Positions 34,318-43,232 of a DNA stretch of 64,000 nucleotides are shown here, one piece after another (within the stretch, counting starts at the first letter, position 1; each line of letters opens with the position of its first letter). The stretch covers positions 17,751 to 81,750 of the forward strand of contig JAJPIS010000118.1 in the NCBI GenBank assembly GCA_021324635.1, read 5' to 3'. Both the position numbers and the translations under genes were made by a program. This DNA is from Gemmatimonadota bacterium. Lineage in GTDB: Bacteria > Gemmatimonadota > Gemmatimonadetes > Gemmatimonadales > Gemmatimonadaceae. The notes under the pieces are model-generated. The model was not told where the DNA came from, searched no databases, and worked only from the letters and a program-made list of their open reading frames with translations.

Positions 34318-34683
34318 GTAGGGGCGGCATTCATGCCGCCCGCGACCCGCATCCCGCACCAATGCCGGGGCGGCCGCGTCCCGCGGCCACCCGTAGGGGC
34401 GGCATTCATGCCGCCCGCTGATCGCATCCCACACGGATCCCTGGGCGGTTCGGAAATGCCGCCCCGGGTGTGGCATTCCGCGTCCGCGCCGGGCGCCATG
34501 TATCGCCGCACGCCAACGGCGGCCGCCCGAAATGCCGGGCCAGACATCCGTGTGGGATGCGGGTCGCGGGCGGCGTGAATGCCGCCCTGGCATCCGTGTG
34601 GGATGCGGGTCGCGGGCGGCATGAATGCCGCCCCGGCATCCGTGTGGGATGCGGGTCGCGGGCGGCATGAATGCCGCCCCTAC
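34318..34683. repeat. Repeat cluster with 38-bp perfect inverted ends
   Basis: The cluster starts GTAGGGGCGGCATTCATGCC at 34318 and ends with the exact reverse complement of its first 38 bases at 34646-34683. Each end carries an internal GGGCGGC/GCCGCCC palindrome. A second copy in forward orientation starts at 34393; in reverse orientation three copies of a 46-base unit (CATCCGTGTGGGATGCGGGT...) start at 34545, 34591 and 34637. It contains no credible gene and fills most of the space between the BtuF-like gene and the FadL-like gene. Related sequence lies at 14865. This resembles REP/BIME or MITE-type elements. Confidence 0.85.
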
Positions 34684-34731
34684 GGCCCGCGTGTGGGATT
34701 GCGTGTCCACGCGATGACGGGTCAGCGGCTA

Positions 34732-34760
34732 TTTACAGGGGGGACGCCTGCGGGTACGCT
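34732..34760 (+). promoter_or_regulatory. Predicted sigma-70 promoter of FadL-like gene
   Basis: TTTACA (34732-34737) and TACGCT (34755-34760) are separated by exactly 17 bases, placing transcription start near 34767. A GGAGG ribosome site follows at 34784 and the ATG at 34796. The -10 box keeps only the TA...T positions, so the call is moderate. Confidence 0.5.
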
Positions 34761-34795
34761 TGAGGCCATCTCAAATGTATACCGGAGGCGTCTTC

Positions 34796-36244
34796 ATGAT
34801 CGACGGGCGTCTGTCGTCCGGCTGGACGTGGCCGGCGGTGGTCGGGGCTCTGGCGCTCGGTCTCGTGCCGGCCATGAGCGCCGGACAAGGATTCGGACTC
34901 AACGATGTCGGGAGCTGCGCGGTCGGACGCGCGTACGCCGCCACCGGGGCCCCGTGCCAGGACGCGTCGGTCATCTACTGGAACCCAGGGGCCGCGCCCT
35001 CGCTGCGGGGCTTCTCGTTCTACGGCGGGGCCGCACCGATCGGCGTCGCCGGCGGCTTCACGGCCGACACGACCGGCCACCGCTACGCGTCGAACGCGCC
35101 GGTCGCGGTCCCGCCGCATGTGTTCGTGAACTACGCGGGACAGCTCGGCGGCCGCGCGGCCTCGGCCGGGATCGGACTCTACGTGCCGTACGGGCTGACG
35201 TCACAATGGCCGGCGAGCTTCCCCGGCCGCTTCGAGGCGCAGAAGGCATCGCTCCAGACGTTCTACATCCAGCCCAACGTCGCGATCGAGGTCGTGCGCC
35301 ATGTGCTCACGCTCGGCGGCGGACCGGTGATCGGGCACTCGACCGTGGAGCTCGACCAGGCGCTCGACCTGGCGGCCGCACCCGTTGCCGCGCCGGGCGT
35401 CCCGCCCGGCACCACGTTCGGACTGCTCGGCGTCGCGCCCGGGACGCAGTTCGGGCTGGCCACGATCACGGGCGGCGCGACCGCCGTCGGCTGGACCGTC
35501 GGCGCGATGCTGCACGCCACGTCCGATGTTCAGATCGGCGCGCGCTTCCTCTCGGCGATGACGTTCCACTACGATGCCGGCACGGCGACGTTCAAGGAGA
35601 CGCCGACGGGTCTCGTCCTCGCCACCGGCAATCCCGTCGGGCTGCCGCCGGGTACGCCGGTCGATGCACTGCTCGCCCCACAGTTCGCCGCCGGAGGACC
35701 GCTCGGCCGCCAGGGGGCGCGGACGCGCATCGTGCATCCGCTTCAGGCCGAAGGCGGGATCGGGTACACCGGGCTCCCCGGCACGACGGTCGATCTCGAC
35801 GTGGCCTACACGGGGTGGCAGTCGTTCGAGACGCTGCCGCTGGTGTTCACGGGCCCGGCCGCGCTGGCGGGGCTCAACCGAACCCTGCTCGAGAACTACG
35901 GCGACTCGTGGTCGGTCCGGCTCGGCGCCGAGCACCTCTTCGGCGACTCGGCTCGCGGAATCACCGGGCGCGCCGGGTTCAGCTACGCGACCACGCCCGC
36001 GCCGCCGGTGACGGTCACTCCCCTGCTCCCCGACATGAACCGGTTCAACGGCGCCGTCGGGGTCGGCTTCCCGCTCACGCGCGCCGTCGGGCTGGACGCG
36101 GCCTACCTCCACGTCTTCACCCGCGGGCGCCGGGGCCGAATCACCGAGCGCACGAGCCCCGCCCAGACGGCCGCCGAGCTCAATTCCGGGTTCTACGATC
36201 TCGCGGCCAATGTCTTCAGCGCGAGCCTCCGACTCCATCTCTAG
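34796..36244 (+). CDS. OmpP1/FadL-family outer-membrane transport protein
   Basis: About 482 residues. The signal peptide (VVGALALGLVPAMSAGQ) leads directly into FGLNDVGSCAVGRAYAATGA, the N-terminal plug typical of FadL, with DASVIYWNPGA matching the NPA signature. Alternating beta-strand segments follow to the end (NVFSASLRLHL). FadL proteins admit long-chain fatty acids or other hydrophobic compounds across the outer membrane. A GGAGG seven bases upstream supports the ATG. It is followed ten bases later by an SGNH hydrolase lipoprotein gene, suggesting release and uptake of acyl groups as a unit. Confidence 0.9.
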   Translation: MIDGRLSSGWTWPAVVGALALGLVPAMSAGQGFGLNDVGSCAVGRAYAATGAPCQDASVIYWNPGAAPSLRGFSFYGGAAPIGVAGGFTADTTGHRYASNAPVAVPPHVFVNYAGQLGGRAASAGIGLYVPYGLTSQWPASFPGRFEAQKASLQTFYIQPNVAIEVVRHVLTLGGGPVIGHSTVELDQALDLAAAPVAAPGVPPGTTFGLLGVAPGTQFGLATITGGATAVGWTVGAMLHATSDVQIGARFLSAMTFHYDAGTATFKETPTGLVLATGNPVGLPPGTPVDALLAPQFAAGGPLGRQGARTRIVHPLQAEGGIGYTGLPGTTVDLDVAYTGWQSFETLPLVFTGPAALAGLNRTLLENYGDSWSVRLGAEHLFGDSARGITGRAGFSYATTPAPPVTVTPLLPDMNRFNGAVGVGFPLTRAVGLDAAYLHVFTRGRRGRITERTSPAQTAAELNSGFYDLAANVFSASLRLHL

Positions 36245-36254
36245 GGAGCTGCCC

Positions 36255-37469
36255 ATGCGTCTTCCGCGGATCGCGCGCCGGCCGCTGGCCGCGAGCACCC
36301 TCCTCGTCATCGCATTCGCGTCCGCATGCGAGCAGAAGGAGCTCGTGAACGGCCCGCGACTCACCGGGAAGGACACCCTGTTCGCCAGCTACGTCGCCCT
36401 CGGCAACAGCATTACGGCCGGCTTTCAGTCGGGCGGGATCCTCGACACCACTCAGGCCGAGAGCTACGCGGCACTGTTCGCCCATCAGGTCGGGACCCGC
36501 TACGCCTTCCCGGGGTTCCGGCCGCCGGGCTGCCCGCCGCCGATCGTGAACTTCCAGACGGGCGCGCGTCTCGGCGGGGGCACGCCCAGTACCTGCGCGC
36601 TGCGTGACCCGTCGAGCGTCACGATGGCCCTCAACAACGTCGCCGTCCCGGGCGCCGCCGTCATCGACCCGACGTCGCCCCTGAGCCCGAATGGCAACCC
36701 GCTGACCACGCTCATCCTCGGCGGGAAGACGCAGGTCCAGCGCGCCCTCGATGCGCAGCCGACGTTCGTGAGCATCTGGATCGGGAACAACGACGTCCTC
36801 GGTCCCGCGCTCTCGGGCTTCGCCTTCGGCACGCCGACGCCGGTGGACTCGTTCGGCCTGAGGTACGACGCGATGATGGCGCAGTTGACGTCGGCGCGCA
36901 AAGGCCTCACCGGGATCCTGTTCGGAGTCGTGAACGTCACCCAGGTACCGGCACTCTTCCCGGTCGACAGCCTGATCGCGGATCCGACCTTCAAGGCCGA
37001 GTTCAACGCCGCGGTCACCGGCAACCCGGCGACCGACGTGCCCGTCTCCGGCGATTGCAACGGCGCGCATGCACTCGTGTCGCTCGAGATCATCGCCGCC
37101 CTCCAGAGCACGACCCCTGGGCATCCGACGAGCGTGGACTGCGCCACGCAGGCGCCCTTCACGCTCGACACCGTCAAGCAGGCGATCGTCAGCCAGACGG
37201 TGGCGGCGTACAACCAGCACATCAGCACGGCCGCCACGTCGGCGGGCTTCGCGTTCATCGACGTCAATCCGCTGCTGGCACAGCTCAGGGCGAGAGGGCT
37301 GATCGCCGCCCGCCCGGACTTCACGAGCGCGACGGCACCCTTCGGCCCTGTCTTCACGCTCGACGGTTTCCACCCGTCGGCCCTCGCACAGCAGCTCATC
37401 GTCAACGCGATGATCGCGGCGGTCAACACGAAGTACGGCACCGCCATCGACACCGTCGCCCATCCCTGA
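36255..37469 (+). CDS. SGNH/GDSL hydrolase lipoprotein
   Basis: About 404 residues with a lipoprotein signal (STLLVIAFASAC). Catalytic blocks of the SGNH fold are VALGNSITAGFQSGG (block I Ser, with Asn in place of the usual Asp of GDS), NNVAVPGA (Gly block), WIGNNDVLG (block III Asn), and LDGFHPSALAQQ (block V Asp and His). Esterase or lipase activity at the cell surface or periplasm is likely. The gene follows the FadL-like gene by ten bases. It ends at a hairpin shared with the convergent DUF4349 gene. Confidence 0.9.
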   Translation: MRLPRIARRPLAASTLLVIAFASACEQKELVNGPRLTGKDTLFASYVALGNSITAGFQSGGILDTTQAESYAALFAHQVGTRYAFPGFRPPGCPPPIVNFQTGARLGGGTPSTCALRDPSSVTMALNNVAVPGAAVIDPTSPLSPNGNPLTTLILGGKTQVQRALDAQPTFVSIWIGNNDVLGPALSGFAFGTPTPVDSFGLRYDAMMAQLTSARKGLTGILFGVVNVTQVPALFPVDSLIADPTFKAEFNAAVTGNPATDVPVSGDCNGAHALVSLEIIAALQSTTPGHPTSVDCATQAPFTLDTVKQAIVSQTVAAYNQHISTAATSAGFAFIDVNPLLAQLRARGLIAARPDFTSATAPFGPVFTLDGFHPSALAQQLIVNAMIAAVNTKYGTAIDTVAHP

Positions 37470-37482
37470 GGGGCGACCCCTC
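37468..37482. terminator. Short hairpin between convergent genes
   Basis: GAGGGG and CCCCTC form a six-base stem around CGA, overlapping the SGNH gene's TGA and lying 30 bases before the DUF4349 stop on the other strand. It is a weak candidate for a bidirectional terminator. Confidence 0.4.
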
Positions 37483-37511
37483 GCCCGGTCGCCCTCCCCT
37501 GGGACGCGCAC

Positions 37512-38564
37512 TTACCGGGGCTCGGCGAGCGGCCGGTGACGGCGCCGCACGCCCCACCACAGGGCGAGACCGACGGCCGCGATCGGCACGATGAGCCCCG
37601 AGGCGGCGATCGCGGCCGCCATGAGGCCGACGAAGTTCGCCCAGGCATCGCGAAGCGCGGCGACGATCGGGTTGGCGCCGGGCCGGTTGATGATTGGCAC
37701 CGGCTCGTACACGGTGATCGTGAGCGTGCTCATCGCGGCGTGCGCGCGCAGGTAGCGCAGGCGCCCCTCGTACCGCTCCATCTCCTCCCGGACCCGGGCC
37801 AGCTCGCGCTCGACATCGAGCACGTCCCTGAGCTTCCCCGCGCGCGTGTCGAGAATGCGCAGCAGCCGATCCTGCAACCGGCGGTCGTTGTCGATGCGGG
37901 CACCGATGTCGACGTACTCCTCGCCGACGTCCTCCGCCTCGACGTTCACCGACTCCACCGCGCCCAGGGCGGGCAGACCGGCGAGCAGCCGGTCGAAGCT
38001 GGGCGACGGCGCCTTGACCTCGAGCGATGCGGTGCGCGCCTGGTCATGCCCCCCCTGAATGACGCTGTTCGCCACATACCCGCCCACCGCGGCGGCGAGC
38101 GCCCGGACCCGACCGGTCGCGCTGTCGAGCGACGGCACCCGGATCGCCGCCGTGCCCGTCCGGACGATCATCGCGTTGACGCTCCCTCCCAGGGACTCGT
38201 CGGCGGGCACGTCGGTGGACGCACCGCCGGCCCGTGCCGCCACCTCGTCGGCGAACGCGCCGGTGATCGCCGAGGTGACCGCCGCTTTGGCCTGAAGCAT
38301 CGGGGCGGGCGCCAGCGGCGGCGCGCCCCGGCGGTTCGTCGGCGCGAGCGCGGGCACGTCGCGTCCCTCGCCCGTGTCCAAGCCCATGTGCCGAACGCCA
38401 GGATCGACGCGTCGATATCGCGTGACGAGTGACGTCGGCGAGCGCAGTCCGTGCAGCATGAGAGGCTGGCGTCCGAAGAGGACGAGGAGCAGGATCACCG
38501 CTGCCGTGACCACCACCATCCCTACCGCCGCGCGCTGCGCGGTTCCATAAATTCGTGCAGACAT
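37512..38564 (-). CDS. DUF4349 membrane protein
   Basis: About 350 residues. One N-terminal helix (VGMVVVTAAVILLLVLFG) is followed by a Pro-rich segment, then the DUF4349 domain (SATGRVRALAAAVGGYVANS, ASLEVKAPSPSFDRLLAGLP, then AVESVNVEAEDVGEEYVDIG). Next come a coiled coil (LDVERELARVREEMERYEGR), SMSTLTITVYEP-like beta sequence and a C-terminal helix (ASGLIVPIAAVGLALWWG). Family members are membrane proteins, often lipoproteins, of unknown function. The ATG at 38564 starts at the basic residues before the first helix. It is divergent from the M61 peptidase gene. Confidence 0.87.
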   Translation of the reverse strand: MSARIYGTAQRAAVGMVVVTAAVILLLVLFGRQPLMLHGLRSPTSLVTRYRRVDPGVRHMGLDTGEGRDVPALAPTNRRGAPPLAPAPMLQAKAAVTSAITGAFADEVAARAGGASTDVPADESLGGSVNAMIVRTGTAAIRVPSLDSATGRVRALAAAVGGYVANSVIQGGHDQARTASLEVKAPSPSFDRLLAGLPALGAVESVNVEAEDVGEEYVDIGARIDNDRRLQDRLLRILDTRAGKLRDVLDVERELARVREEMERYEGRLRYLRAHAAMSTLTITVYEPVPIINRPGANPIVAALRDAWANFVGLMAAAIAASGLIVPIAAVGLALWWGVRRRHRPLAEPR

Positions 38565-38646
38565 TCGCGCTCGCCTGTGGAAGACACCTGGGAGACGTCG
38601 TCCCGCCGGGTTCTTGCACATCCCCTCCCTCGCAGTCCTGAGCCCG

Positions 38647-40539
38647 ATGCCGGACCCTCGCCCTGAAGCTCACTCCCGCGGCGCAACGCACCCGGCCGAC
38701 CGGCATGGAGCGGCGCCGCTCCGCGCGATGCTTGTCGCGCTGGTCCTGACCCCGTTGGGCGCACCCCGGGCCGGCGCGCAGATCGCCGCCGCGATCTCCG
38801 CACCCGTCACCGACCTACGCTACGAGGTGACCGTCGACTCGGCGGCGGTCGCGTCACGCCACATCCCCGTGGCGGTGACCCTGACGGTCGCCGGGCCCGG
38901 ACCGGTCGTCCTGTCGCTTCCCGCGTGGACGCCGGGCGCCTACGAGATGGTCTGGTTCTCCCGATGGGTGTCGGCGTTCGCGCCGACGGCCGCGGACGGT
39001 CGCCCGCTGACGTGGGACAAGATGGACTACGAGACCTGGCGGATCGAGCCCGCGGGGGCCAGATCGATCCGTGTCACCTTCACGTACGAGGCCGACACGC
39101 TGGACAACGCGATGGCGTGGACGAGACCGGACTTCGCGCTGTTCAACGGCACGAATCTCTTCCTGTACCCGGAAGGGCGGGGGCTCAACTTCCCGGCGAC
39201 GGTCACGATCCATACGACCCCGGGCTGGCGGGTCGCGACCGGAATGACGCCGGGCCCCGCACCGGATGGCTACATGGCGCCGACGTACCACGACCTGGTC
39301 GACATGCCCTTCTTCGTCGGCCGATTCGATCTCGACAGCGAGCAGGTCGCGACGCACTGGGTCCGCTACGCGAGCTATCCGGCCGGCATCGTCGCCGGCG
39401 AGCGGCGGGCGACCGTGCTGCGATGGCTCGCCCAGGTCATCCCGCCCGAGGCGGCGGTCTTCGGCGAGATCCCGTGGACGACGTACACCGTCATGCAGGT
39501 CACCGACTCCTCGCTCGGAGGCTCCGCGAGCGGACTCGAGCACCAGGACTCGCACGTCGACGTCGTCGGCGTTCCCGTGCTCGACTACCCGTTCATGCCG
39601 GGCCTCTACGCGCACGAGATCTTCCACTCGTGGAACGTCAAGCGCATGCGCCCGGCCGAGATGGTGCCGTACCGCTACGACGTGCCGCAGCCGACGCCAT
39701 GGCTGTGGGTGAGCGAAGGGATCACGGACTACTACGCGGACCTCGCCGAAGTGCGGGGGGGCGTGATTGCCGACACCGGGTTCTATCAGCACGTCGCCGA
39801 TAAGATCGGCGAGGTGGACGCGGCCCCGCCCGTGGCACTCACGGACGCATCCCTGTCGACCTGGGTCCACCCGACGGACGGCACCGGGTACCTCTACTAC
39901 CCGAAGGGCTCACTGGCCGGCCTGCTGCTCGACATCATCATCCGCGACGCCAGCGACAACCGCCAATCGCTCGACAGCGTCATGCGCGCGGTGTACGACG
40001 GGACCTACAAGCGGCAGCGCGGATTTACCGGCGTCGATTGGTGGGGCGCGGTCGGTCGCGCGGCCGGCGGGCGCTCGTTCGGGGACTTCATCCACCGCTA
40101 CATCGATGGACGCGAGCGCTACCCGTACGACTCGATCCTTCCGCTCGCCGGGCTCCGCCTCGCGACCGACAGCGTGCGCGCACCACGACTGGGCATCGCG
40201 ACCGAGCTGGACTCGGGCCACGTGCGTGTGGTGCGCGTCGAGCCCGGCTCCTCGGCGGAGTCCGCGGGCGTGCAGAGCGGGGACGTGCTGGTCTCGGTCG
40301 GCGACCTCCCGGTGCTCGCGGCCGACTTCGGCACCCAGTTCCGCGCCCGGTACGGGGCGGCCGGGACTGCCCAGCCGGCGATGATCCCGTTCATCGTCAT
40401 GCGGGGCGGGCAGCGGCTCACCCTCCGAGGCCCTCTGCAATTCCGGGTGCGTGTCGAGACGCGCGTCGTCGCCGACCCGGCGGCCTCACCCAAGGCGATC
40501 CGCGTGCGCAACGGGATCCTGCGCGGCACGGCGGGATAG
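38647..40539 (+). CDS. M61-family glycyl aminopeptidase-like metallopeptidase with PDZ domain
   Basis: About 630 residues with a signal peptide (MLVALVLTPLGAPRAGAQ). An N-terminal beta domain precedes the zinc site: HEIFH within GLYAHEIFHSWNVKRMRP (about residue 323) and the third ligand Glu in WVSEGITDYYADL. A PDZ domain near the C-terminus has VRVEPGSSAESAGVQSGDVL. These match the M61 family, which removes N-terminal glycine or alanine. An upstream in-frame TTG and a later ATG are other possible starts. The stop codon is directly followed by the GTG of the RDD-SpoIIM gene. Confidence 0.92.
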   Translation: MPDPRPEAHSRGATHPADRHGAAPLRAMLVALVLTPLGAPRAGAQIAAAISAPVTDLRYEVTVDSAAVASRHIPVAVTLTVAGPGPVVLSLPAWTPGAYEMVWFSRWVSAFAPTAADGRPLTWDKMDYETWRIEPAGARSIRVTFTYEADTLDNAMAWTRPDFALFNGTNLFLYPEGRGLNFPATVTIHTTPGWRVATGMTPGPAPDGYMAPTYHDLVDMPFFVGRFDLDSEQVATHWVRYASYPAGIVAGERRATVLRWLAQVIPPEAAVFGEIPWTTYTVMQVTDSSLGGSASGLEHQDSHVDVVGVPVLDYPFMPGLYAHEIFHSWNVKRMRPAEMVPYRYDVPQPTPWLWVSEGITDYYADLAEVRGGVIADTGFYQHVADKIGEVDAAPPVALTDASLSTWVHPTDGTGYLYYPKGSLAGLLLDIIIRDASDNRQSLDSVMRAVYDGTYKRQRGFTGVDWWGAVGRAAGGRSFGDFIHRYIDGRERYPYDSILPLAGLRLATDSVRAPRLGIATELDSGHVRVVRVEPGSSAESAGVQSGDVLVSVGDLPVLAADFGTQFRARYGAAGTAQPAMIPFIVMRGGQRLTLRGPLQFRVRVETRVVADPAASPKAIRVRNGILRGTAG

Positions 40540-42402
40540 GTGGCCGCCGGCTCGGCACTCGAGCAAGAGGTTGATGTCGAGACCCCCGAGCAGGTGGTGG
40601 TCTCGTACACGATCGCCGGCATCGGGACGCGGGTCGCCGCGGCGCTGATCGACTACGCGATCTGCGCCCTCGGCGCGATCGGCATCGGGTTGGCCGCCCG
40701 GCCCTTTCTCGCGCGACGGACCTGGACGTCGGCCTGGATCGTGGCCGGGCTCATCCTCCTCCAGTTCGTGGTGCTCTGGGGCTACTACGTCCTGTGGGAG
40801 GCGCTCTGGGATGGCCAGACGCCAGGGAAGCGACGGCTCGGGCTCCGTGTCGTCCGCGACGGTGGCTACTCGATCACGTTCGCGGCGTCGGCGGTCCGCA
40901 ATCTCCTTCGGGTGATCGACCTCCAGCCGCTCCCGACCTACGGGGTCGGTATCCTGAGCATCGTGCTCTCCCGTGCAGGCAAGCGGGTCGGCGATATCGC
41001 CGCCGGCACGATGGTCGTGAGTGAGCGTGCCGTGGCGGTCGCCGTGGACGCGCCACCCGGCGCGGTGACCGGCGCGGCGTCCGGCCTGGTCACCGGCTCG
41101 GCGGCCGCCCCGCCGACTGCCGGGCAGCCGCTCGCCGGGCCGGCCGGGCCACCGCCGGCGACCGCCCTCACCGACGATGAGTTCCACCTTCTCGATCGAT
41201 TCATCGCCCGGCGCTCGGCGCTCGCATCCGATCGGCGCGCCGCATTCGCGGCCCAACTCGCCGCGCGGTTCCGGGAGCGGGTGCCGGCACTCACGGGCAG
41301 CGATGCGGCGGTGCTCGTCCAACTGCACGCCCAGGAGCAGGCCGCCCGGGCCCGCGGGGTGGCCGGACGGAGCGACACCGGCGCGGCCCGCGAGCAGCAC
41401 GCGATCGTGGCGCGTGGCGCGCCGCGCTGGCGGGAGTTCGCCGCCCTCCTCGCCCAGGCGCAGCGCCGCGGACTCGCGGGGCTGGGCGAGCGCGAGGTGA
41501 GCGACTTCGTCTCGCGCTACCGCGAGCTCGCGGGTGACCTGGCGCGGCTCCAGACGGCCGCCCGCGGACGCCAGGTGGATGCGCTCTTCACGCTGAGCAG
41601 ACTGGTGGCGGCGGGGCACAATCTGCTCTACCGCGACCGCCGCGTGGGATGGCACACGGTCTGGGAGTACATGACCATCGAGGTCCCGCGCGAGATCCGC
41701 CGGTCGGCGCTCCCGATCGCGCTCGCCGCGTCGTTGCTCTTCGGGCCCGCGGCGATCGGCTACGTGGCCGTGGTCACGCACCCCGCGCTCGCGCCGCAGC
41801 TCGTCGGGACGGCCATGGTCGACCGCGCCGAGCAGGGGGTGGAGTGGGCACGGCGGGGTGAGGGATACATTCCCGATTTCAAGGAGCGCCGCCCGCTCGT
41901 CGCGAGCTTCGTCGCGCGCAACAACATCCAGGTCTCGATCATCGCCTTCGCCGGCGGCCTGCTGGTCGGACTCGGGACGATGGCGGCGCTCGTCTTCAAC
42001 GGGATCGAGTTCGGGGCCGTCCTCGGGCTGTACCGGAGCAAGGGGATCCTGTCCCTCATCCTGGCGTTCGTGGCGCCCCACGGCGTGCTCGAGATGAGCG
42101 CGATCACGATCGCCGGCGCCGGTGGGCTGCTGTTGGCCTCGGCGATCGTCCTTCCCGGCGCCACCACCCGGCGCGAGGCGCTCATCGCGCGAGGCCGGCG
42201 CGCGATCACCCTGCTGGCCGGCACGGCCCTCCTGCTCCTCGTCGCCGGCGCGCTGGAGGGCCTCGTCTCCCCGATCCCGTGGTGGACGCTCGGACAGAAG
42301 TTGGCCGTGTCGGCGCTGACCGCCGTACTCCTGGCGCTCTACGTCAACATGGATCGCGGCCGCACGATCGGCCGCGATGTCGGCGCCCCCCACGCGGCGT
42401 GA
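40540..42402 (+). CDS. RDD-family / SpoIIM (stage II sporulation M) fusion membrane protein
   Basis: A 620-residue protein joining two membrane families. Residues about 15-170 are an RDD domain (GIGTRVAAALIDYAICALGA, WDGQTPGKRRLGLRVVRDGG, AGKRVGDIAAGTMVVSERA). After a Gly/Ala/Pro linker, residues about 205-600 are SpoIIM-like: EREVSDFVSRYRELAGDLAR, the charged WEYMTIEVPREIRRS start of the membrane part, and FNGIEFGAVLGLYRSKG with FVAPHGVLEMSAITIAGAGG. In many bacteria the two are neighbouring separate genes. The GTG begins on the base after the upstream TAG, implying strong coupling. Function unknown; no sporulation genes are seen here. Confidence 0.88.
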   Translation: MAAGSALEQEVDVETPEQVVVSYTIAGIGTRVAAALIDYAICALGAIGIGLAARPFLARRTWTSAWIVAGLILLQFVVLWGYYVLWEALWDGQTPGKRRLGLRVVRDGGYSITFAASAVRNLLRVIDLQPLPTYGVGILSIVLSRAGKRVGDIAAGTMVVSERAVAVAVDAPPGAVTGAASGLVTGSAAAPPTAGQPLAGPAGPPPATALTDDEFHLLDRFIARRSALASDRRAAFAAQLAARFRERVPALTGSDAAVLVQLHAQEQAARARGVAGRSDTGAAREQHAIVARGAPRWREFAALLAQAQRRGLAGLGEREVSDFVSRYRELAGDLARLQTAARGRQVDALFTLSRLVAAGHNLLYRDRRVGWHTVWEYMTIEVPREIRRSALPIALAASLLFGPAAIGYVAVVTHPALAPQLVGTAMVDRAEQGVEWARRGEGYIPDFKERRPLVASFVARNNIQVSIIAFAGGLLVGLGTMAALVFNGIEFGAVLGLYRSKGILSLILAFVAPHGVLEMSAITIAGAGGLLLASAIVLPGATTRREALIARGRRAITLLAGTALLLLVAGALEGLVSPIPWWTLGQKLAVSALTAVLLALYVNMDRGRTIGRDVGAPHAA

Positions 42403-42412
42403 GTGACCCCGC

Positions 42413-43198
42413 TCATCGGGTGGCGGCCGCCGCGGCCGCGCGCAGGCTATCGGGCCCGAGCGCGCGGCGCAGGGCCTCCATGAAGCGCGACCCGGGGTCC
42501 GTCTTGGGGGTCAGGTAGGTCGAGTCGCGCTCCGCCCAGAGGCCGGTGCGGCGAAAGCGGCCGTACTCACAGTGGCCGATGAGATAGCGGATCCCGGGGT
42601 GTGCACGCACGAGGTCACGAACCAGCCAGCGGTCGGCGAGGAGCTGGGCATGGGTCAGCGCGCCCGAGCGCCCGCCGCCGACGTTCTCGATCCCGATCGC
42701 CACCAGGTTGAGGCCGATCACATGCCGGGCCATGAGGGTGTCCGGCACCAGCCGATAGATCGTGCCGTCACGGTCCACGAGGTAGTGCGAGGAGACGTTG
42801 AGGGCGCCGCCGACCGCGATGTCGGACCGCGACGATGGGAGCGAGTCCGGCACGAAGAGCCGGAGCGCGGAGTCGAGCGTCGGCGTCTCCGTCGCGTGAA
42901 TCACGATCATCCGCGGGATGATCCGGATCGACGTGGCCGACGGATCGTAGTGCACTCGGATATACTCGAGCGTCAGCTCGCGCCGCCGCGGCCCGAAGGG
43001 GAGGAGTCGCTCCACGATCCGCGGGGTCGTGTGTGCGACCCGGTCCGGCCGGAGCGGCGGCCTCGGCCACACTCGCGGGGCAGGTCCGGCGGGCACGACG
43101 CTCCAGAACGCGATCAGGGTCGCGCACGCCGACCTGGTGCTGGGGCGGACGCCGCGGGTCGCGTCTGACGCATGGCGCGGGACAGCGACCAGCCGCAT
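42413..43198 (-). CDS. N-acetylmuramoyl-L-alanine amidase (amidase_2)
   Basis: About 261 residues with an N-terminal hydrophobic signal-like region. The zinc amidase core shows RMIVIHATETPTLDSALRLF (first His ligand), SSHYLVDRDGTIYRLVPDTL, ARHVIGLNLVAIGIENVGGG, and LIGHCEYGRFR (second His ligand), characteristic of amidase_2/PGRP enzymes. It would cleave the bond between muramic acid and the stem peptide. The start is 34 bases from the divergent plug-domain gene, and its 3' end is 10 bases from the RDD-SpoIIM gene. Confidence 0.9.
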   Translation of the reverse strand: MRLVAVPRHASDATRGVRPSTRSACATLIAFWSVVPAGPAPRVWPRPPLRPDRVAHTTPRIVERLLPFGPRRRELTLEYIRVHYDPSATSIRIIPRMIVIHATETPTLDSALRLFVPDSLPSSRSDIAVGGALNVSSHYLVDRDGTIYRLVPDTLMARHVIGLNLVAIGIENVGGGRSGALTHAQLLADRWLVRDLVRAHPGIRYLIGHCEYGRFRRTGLWAERDSTYLTPKTDPGSRFMEALRRALGPDSLRAAAAAATR

Positions 43199-43232
43199 GA
43201 TTCACTAGTACTCCCGGGGATCGGACTCCGCC

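Noticed and set aside
34301..34330. Upstream ATG extending the BtuF-like protein by ten residues
   Set aside because: The extension is coded by the start of the palindromic repeat element; the internal ATG at 34300 begins the conserved sequence.
34545..34683. CRISPR-like array
   Set aside because: Three 46-bp copies lie head to tail without unique spacers, each contains a palindrome, and inverted copies lie nearby; no cas genes are present.
40540..42402. Evidence for sporulation from the SpoIIM domain
   Set aside because: SpoIIM-like membrane domains are widespread in non-sporulating bacteria, and no other sporulation gene is in the window.
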